In this document: piece by piece, positions 59,964-64,000 of the stretch
How the letters are laid out: the number at the start of each line of letters is the position of its first letter
Position numbering within the stretch: position 1 is the first letter of the stretch
Assembly: GCA_043825615.1 (NCBI GenBank)
Contig: JBDRRS010000006.1
Location: 1-64,000 of the forward strand
Direction of reading: 5' to 3'
DNA: 64,000 nt
Source: JBDRMV01 sp043825615
GTDB lineage: Bacteria > CG03
Program-made: the position numbers and the translations under genes
Notes under the pieces: generated by a model
The model's database searches: none
Seen by the model: only the letters and a program-made list of their open reading frames with translations
What the model was told of the DNA's origin: nothing

Positions 59964-62296
59964 TTTATGACCACCGGCATTACGGAATTGATTCCCAGCC
60001 CATCCACCTTTATGCAGTATATCCCGTGGGGAGGATACCGTCCGCTGTCATCTTTCCCGTCCCACGTAAAACTCTGGTTACTGCCGTCCGCATACTGTGA
60101 CCATCCTTTAATCTTTTTTCCGGCAAGATCGTAAACGGTTACAGTCAGATAACCTGACTGGGAAACATTTGTGCGGATGATTGTCTCATCAGAACTTCCT
60201 CTTCTTATAAGATTGCTGCCGATTGTAATTTTGTCTGCTGGACCCCCGGCTGATTCGCCCGGATAAAGAGCGGCAATCTCATCCGCGCTCAAAGCGCGGC
60301 TGTAAACAAAGACCTCATCTATGCAGCCGGAAAAAAACTGCCCGCTGATGGAATGCCTTCCGATTTTTAATGTCTCACCGGTAACTTGCGGATTGCTCCA
60401 GAAACCGGTGCTCTGTTTCTCAGTTCCGTTTATGTAAATTTTCATCATTGAGCCGGTATAGACAGCGGCGACATGTGCCCACACGTTATTTGCGACGGCA
60501 TTGTCGGATGTTGTTAAGCTGCCCCCGCCGCAGTAAAATTTAACGGCATTATTATTCTCCAGCTGTATGCCGTAAGCGTTATCCCCTTTTGTTATTATGT
60601 TTCTTGTATCCCACATGGAATCGGTTTTTATCCACGCCCCGAGGGTGAAGTTCCCTGTGATATTAAAACCGGTTGCCGCTCCCGCGTCAACATAGTCATC
60701 GCTTCCGTCAAAATCCAGCGCCCCATCGTATTTTCCATCAGTCCAGCCCGCACCGCCGTAAATTGTTCCGTTATTTCCGTTTCCCGAAGAATCCGCCGCC
60801 GTACTTCCCAAGCCGTCATTCAACTGCCAGTATCCGACAAGATTCTGCAGAGGTATGGCGTCTTCGGCAAAGGATAAGGACAAACAATATGTGTCATCAG
60901 AGGAACTGGCTCCGGAATAACCGGAAATATAAACATAGTAGGCAGAAACAGAAGTTAAATGTTTTGTAATGGTCTCACTTGTCGTGCTGCCATTTGTTGA
61001 AGAACCAATCTGCGACTGTGACGAATTATACAGTTTCAGGTCGAAGTCGGCGGGTAAACTCGTCAGGGTTACTGTTATCGTTCCTGCCCGGGTAATGTAG
61101 AACTTGTAATAATCCTTATCGGTGGAATTCCATATATATGCGTAAATTGCGGTATCTTTATTTATCGTATAGGCGTTGGAAAAACTCTCGTTTGGCTCAT
61201 AATAAGCATCGCTACTATCGCTAAGTTTCCTTATACGATGATTAGTAGTATCAGCGATATAAACATTACCCGAACTGTTTATTGCTACTCCCCAGGGATA
61301 ATAAAGTTGCGCTGAAGTTGCCGTGCCGCCGTCACCCGAGTAACCACCACTTCCGGTCCCGGCAACTGTTGTTATAATCCCGGATGTATCCACTTTCCTT
61401 ATACGATGATTATATTGGTCAGCGATATAAACATTATCTGAATCATCTACTGACACTCCAAAAGGAGAATAAAGTTGCGCCGAGGTTGCGCTGCCGTCGT
61501 CGCCGGAGTAACCACCACTTCCGGTCCCGGCAAATGTTGTTATGGTTCCGGATGTGTTCACTTTCCTTATACGATGATTATCCTGGTCAGCGATATAAAC
61601 ATTACCTGAACTATCTATTGCTACTCCGGAAGGATAATAAAGCTGCGCAAAAGTTGCGTCGCCGCCGTCGCCCGAATAACCACTACTTCCGGTCCCGGCA
61701 AATGTTGTTATGATTCCGGATGGGTTTACTTTTCTTATACGATGATTACTTCTGTCGGCGATATAAACATTACCTGAATCATCTACTTCTACTCCAAGAG
61801 GATAATAAAGCTGTGCTGAAGTTGCATACCCGCCATCTCCTGAATAGCCCCAAGAACCAGTCCCGGCAAATGTTGTTATGGTTCCGGATGTGTTTACTTT
61901 CCTTATACGATGATTATACTGGTCAGCGATATAAACATTACCTGAACTATCTACCGCTACTCCGGTAGGAAAATAAAGTTGCGCTGAAGTTGCCGTGCCG
62001 TCGTCACCCGAGTAACCACTACTTCCGGTTCCGGCAAATGTTGTTATGGTTCCGGATGTGTTTACTTTCCTTATACGGTTATTATACTGGTCAGCGACAT
62101 AAACATTACCTGAACTATCTACCGCTATTCCGGTAGGATAATAAAGCTGCGCCGAGGTCGCGTTGCCGTCGTCGCCCGAATAACCACTGCTTCCGGTTCC
62201 GGCAAATGTTGTTATGATGTAGTCGGCATAAAGATTCTGAAAACTGAAAGCGAGGACAGCAATTCCAAAAAATAACAGGAGATTAATTTTCTTCAT
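59960..62296 (-). CDS. Secreted NHL propeller / PPC / LamG / FlgD-type protein
   Basis: The 778-aa protein has a signal peptide (about residues 1-24) and six 56-residue NHL blades (about 28-363, consensus SSGNVYIADQYNHRIRKVN). A pre-peptidase C-terminal domain (about 370-480), a LamG/concanavalin-like domain (about 485-680, ADSSGNGNNGTIYGGAGW) and a FlgD-type Ig domain at the end (TVYDLAGKKIKGW, PPHGIYCIKVDG) follow. The domain set suggests an extracellular carbohydrate- or surface-binding protein. It is transcribed from a consensus promoter and overlaps the next gene by 4 bp. Confidence 0.85.
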   Translation of the reverse strand: MKKINLLLFFGIAVLAFSFQNLYADYIITTFAGTGSSGYSGDDGNATSAQLYYPTGIAVDSSGNVYVADQYNNRIRKVNTSGTITTFAGTGSSGYSGDDGTATSAQLYFPTGVAVDSSGNVYIADQYNHRIRKVNTSGTITTFAGTGSWGYSGDGGYATSAQLYYPLGVEVDDSGNVYIADRSNHRIRKVNPSGIITTFAGTGSSGYSGDGGDATFAQLYYPSGVAIDSSGNVYIADQDNHRIRKVNTSGTITTFAGTGSGGYSGDDGSATSAQLYSPFGVSVDDSDNVYIADQYNHRIRKVDTSGIITTVAGTGSGGYSGDGGTATSAQLYYPWGVAINSSGNVYIADTTNHRIRKLSDSSDAYYEPNESFSNAYTINKDTAIYAYIWNSTDKDYYKFYITRAGTITVTLTSLPADFDLKLYNSSQSQIGSSTNGSTTSETITKHLTSVSAYYVYISGYSGASSSDDTYCLSLSFAEDAIPLQNLVGYWQLNDGLGSTAADSSGNGNNGTIYGGAGWTDGKYDGALDFDGSDDYVDAGAATGFNITGNFTLGAWIKTDSMWDTRNIITKGDNAYGIQLENNNAVKFYCGGGSLTTSDNAVANNVWAHVAAVYTGSMMKIYINGTEKQSTGFWSNPQVTGETLKIGRHSISGQFFSGCIDEVFVYSRALSADEIAALYPGESAGGPADKITIGSNLIRRGSSDETIIRTNVSQSGYLTVTVYDLAGKKIKGWSQYADGSNQSFTWDGKDDSGRYPPHGIYCIKVDGLGINSVMPVVIK
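61208..62215. repeat. Six tandem 168-bp repeats coding NHL blades
   Basis: Six in-frame units of 168 bp encode 56-residue blades beginning ITTFAGTG (ITTVAGTG in the last). Neighbouring units are highly similar at DNA level (for example the stretch coding NHRIRKVN recurs nearly unchanged), showing recent expansion or homogenisation. Confidence 0.9.
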
Positions 62297-62304
62297 CTTT
62301 TAGA

Positions 62305-62333
62305 ATTATAGTTTGTATTTCAAAATTTGTCAA
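62305..62333 (-). promoter_or_regulatory. Consensus promoter, leaderless-type, of NHL operon
   Basis: On the minus strand TTGACA (62328-62333) and TATAAT (62305-62310) are exactly 17 bp apart, a perfect sigma-70 consensus. Eight bases separate the -10 from the ATG at 62296, so the mRNA should be leaderless or nearly so. No ribosome site is seen. Confidence 0.8.
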
Positions 62334-62356
62334 TGTGATTTTTATCAAGCCGTTGT

Positions 62357-63736
62357 TTATTTAATGGTTCTTGAGAATTTCTTGATCAGCGCCCGGATGT
62401 TGTCGCGGAGATCGTCGGGGTCGGCGACCGAGATGTCGTCCGAATAAATGATTTTAGCGCTCTCAACGCTGACGACGTTCAGCGTTATTATGTATTTGCC
62501 GAGCAACTGCCCGCAGGAGCCGACAATCATCATTTTTACGTTCAGAATTTTTCCTATACGAACCGCACATTCGGCCGAGGAGCAGCCCGTCTGCTGGAAC
62601 CCCTGCTCGGCAAGGACCTTGTCCATATTGTTTTTATCCACGACGTTGAACCTGCCCGCCCCCACGATGTCAGCGCGCACAAAATCGGATATGAAAGCCG
62701 CCTCCGACTGCGAGAGCGGCGCCCTCGCCTCAAAATCGGTAACCGCTATGTTAATTTTTTCGCTTTCCGGCAATTCGGGAAGTTCGACCGGCGCCATTTC
62801 CTTAACGAGCTCAGGCTTTACGGGGGGGGGCACTTTTTTGACCGGCTCCTTTTTGACTTTTTCCTCTTTTTCTCCGCCCCATGCGTATTTAAGCGCTGTC
62901 ATTGAGGTGCTCCCGAGGTCTTCGTGGGAAAGCGCGGCAAAATCAAAACCGAATGAACCGAAGTTCAGGGAGAAGCCGAAAGTTGTCGTTTTCGCCTCGT
63001 CGCTGCTTTCAACGCCGGTTCTTAGGGCAAACCACCTGAATAGCCGGTACTCCAGCCCCAGATTGGCGCTTCCCGAAACCTGGTCGCCGCCGCCCGCGAA
63101 ACCCACTTTAATTTTTTCCGTTTCATAACCGATGGCAAATTTGCTGTATGAGGGTAACTCGTCTTCTTCCCAGATTTTCTGTCCCCCGACATTGACGCCG
63201 TAAAAACCCGCGCGCAATAGTTTATATTTCCACAGAAAGCCGAGATTGAACAACCCCGCCGAATCCTCGTATTTCTGTGACTCATATTCAAAACTCTCAC
63301 TTATGTTTTGAAACCCGACACCCATAGAAAAATTTTTAGAAAAAGAATAACCCGCCGAAAGCGATGCGATGTTTCCATTGTGGCTTAACTCGCCGTGTGA
63401 CTCTCCGTCAGCGGCCAGGAAACCGAAACTCTGGCTGTAATTGAAAAACCCGAACCCCAGTCCGAAATTTTTCCGCCCCAGGATAAAATCAAATTTTCCT
63501 GTTGTAGCAGACATCTCGTCATCGCCGCCGCCGAATGAAAGAGAGGAGCCCTGACCGTGTGCGAGGAGAGCGGGATTGCCCATAACAGACGGACGTCCGG
63601 TAAAAATCATATCAAGATTTCCCATCCCCGCCAGATGTGCCGGCTTATTTAGATATAAAAAATTGCAGGCGGTCGTCTCTGCATTTATAGAAGTGACAAG
63701 GGAACAAAGTAATAAGGAAATAAGAAATGTCGCCAT
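62357..63736 (-). CDS. Beta-barrel / CsgG-like envelope protein (paralogue)
   Basis: The 459-aa protein has a signal peptide (about residues 1-20), a PorV/UPF0164-like barrel (about 22-270, starting TTACNFLYLNKPAHLAGMGN), a Pro/Lys/Glu linker (KKEPVKKVPPPVKPELVKE) and a CsgG-like C-terminal domain. That domain is almost identical to that of the 58098 protein, while the barrels differ and the HhH part is absent. The ATG at 63736 directly after the hepT stop is chosen; a TTG at 63751 is possible. It is separated from the NHL operon by the consensus promoter. Confidence 0.8.
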   Translation of the reverse strand: MATFLISLLLCSLVTSINAETTACNFLYLNKPAHLAGMGNLDMIFTGRPSVMGNPALLAHGQGSSLSFGGGDDEMSATTGKFDFILGRKNFGLGFGFFNYSQSFGFLAADGESHGELSHNGNIASLSAGYSFSKNFSMGVGFQNISESFEYESQKYEDSAGLFNLGFLWKYKLLRAGFYGVNVGGQKIWEEDELPSYSKFAIGYETEKIKVGFAGGGDQVSGSANLGLEYRLFRWFALRTGVESSDEAKTTTFGFSLNFGSFGFDFAALSHEDLGSTSMTALKYAWGGEKEEKVKKEPVKKVPPPVKPELVKEMAPVELPELPESEKINIAVTDFEARAPLSQSEAAFISDFVRADIVGAGRFNVVDKNNMDKVLAEQGFQQTGCSSAECAVRIGKILNVKMMIVGSCGQLLGKYIITLNVVSVESAKIIYSDDISVADPDDLRDNIRALIKKFSRTIK

Positions 63737-63737
63737 T

Positions 63738-64000
63738 TTATTTTTTAACAAGGTTTATTAAATTTCTCTTAATATCCGGCACTTCTTTCTTCACTGCTTT
63801 CCATACCAGTTCAACATCAATACCAAAATATCCATGAGCAAGTTTGTCTCTAAACCCCGCAAGGTCTCTCCATGGTATGTCAGAATGTTTTTCTTTTGTT
63901 TTTTTTGAAATATTTTTTGCCGCTTCTCCTATATTTTCAAATGCTTTATAAACAGCATATTGCAATTTTTCATCTTTCAAAAAAGTTTTATAAATCGCGC
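63738..64000 (-). CDS. HepT-like (DUF86/HEPN) toxin, partial at window edge
   Basis: The frame stays open to the end of the window, so the N-terminus is missing; at least 86 residues are visible. It matches DUF86/HepT: FLKDEKLQYAVYKAF, IGEAAKNIS, PWRDLAGFRDKLAHGYFGID and VWKAVKKEVPDIK. The RxxxxH motif in RDKLAHGYF is the HEPN RNase or AMP-acceptor motif. HepT pairs with an MntA nucleotidyltransferase, which would lie beyond the window. Confidence 0.85.
   Translation of the reverse strand, partial: AIYKTFLKDEKLQYAVYKAFENIGEAAKNISKKTKEKHSDIPWRDLAGFRDKLAHGYFGIDVELVWKAVKKEVPDIKRNLINLVKK

Noticed and set aside
61208..62215. CRISPR array suggested by regular repeats
   Set aside because: The 168-bp units are in-frame NHL blades with no repeat-spacer pattern and no cas genes.

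Overview
The window reads as a piece of chromosome from a Gram-negative-type (diderm), probably anaerobic bacterium of an uncultured lineage. Evidence for an outer membrane is a near-complete LPS export set (lptC, lptA, lptB, kdsC), two TolC/RND operons, several beta-barrel proteins and CsgG-like factors. Hybrid-cluster protein, a NapH-type polyferredoxin and a small CXXC protein suggest anaerobic redox metabolism. The mix of PorV/UPF0164-like barrels fused to CsgG-like domains, NHL/FlgD-type secreted proteins and a deltaproteobacteria-like lpt-hpf-pts order recalls candidate phyla around Elusimicrobiota/Omnitrophota/Firestonebacteria. That placement is inference only.

Layout. 1-13.3 kb (+): a PadR regulator with its operator, then TolC and RND; a metal-stress-type CpxP-like protein; then TPR, CsgG-like lipoprotein, a second RND and a second TolC. 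Neither RND operon has a periplasmic adaptor gene. 13.4-19.3 kb (+): rlmN, a methyltransferase/ATP-grasp fusion, a GDPD phosphodiesterase, tRNA-Leu(CAG) (-), smpB, a tiny Cys/Lys peptide gene (-), and a winged-helix/nucleotidyltransferase pair behind a palindromic operator. 19.4-25.5 kb (-): TIM-barrel isomerase, NapH-like ferredoxin with a 49-aa CXXC partner, mutS, a LapA-like protein and miaB. 25.6-32.8 kb (-): LolA-like lipoprotein carrier, M15 peptidase, L,D-transpeptidase, Ca/Na antiporter, MarC, Hcp.

33.0-37.4 kb (-) is an arsenic-type operon: ArsR, ArsP-like permease, two thioredoxin-fold proteins, CcdA, Acr3 and a frameshifted GDT1-family gene. A fossil of the Acr3 C-terminus lies far away at 5.6 kb. 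37.6-55.3 kb (-) looks like one very long collinear run. It starts at a strong promoter and reads sugar transferase, nucleotidyltransferase, metK, ahcY, kdsC, lptC, lptA, lptB, hpf, ptsN, mannose-PTS IIA and IIB, a GH57 glucanotransferase, IIC, IID, HPr, EI, moxR, a small membrane protein, a CaCA antiporter and a TM/coiled-coil protein. 55.4-64 kb: an outer-membrane protein (+), then (-) an NHL-propeller protein, a barrel/HhH/CsgG-like protein, HEAT and FecR proteins, a paralogous barrel/CsgG-like protein and a partial HepT at the edge.

The most unusual theme is a set of short palindromic or GC-rich repeats. Several sit inside or across coding sequences and supply N-termini, start codons, C-terminal tails or an internal peptide (second TolC, NapH-like, mutS/LapA-like junction, EIIB/GH57 junction, lptA twice, HEAT protein). 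A second theme is leaderless-looking transcription: at three genes the -10 box ends 7-8 nt before the ATG.
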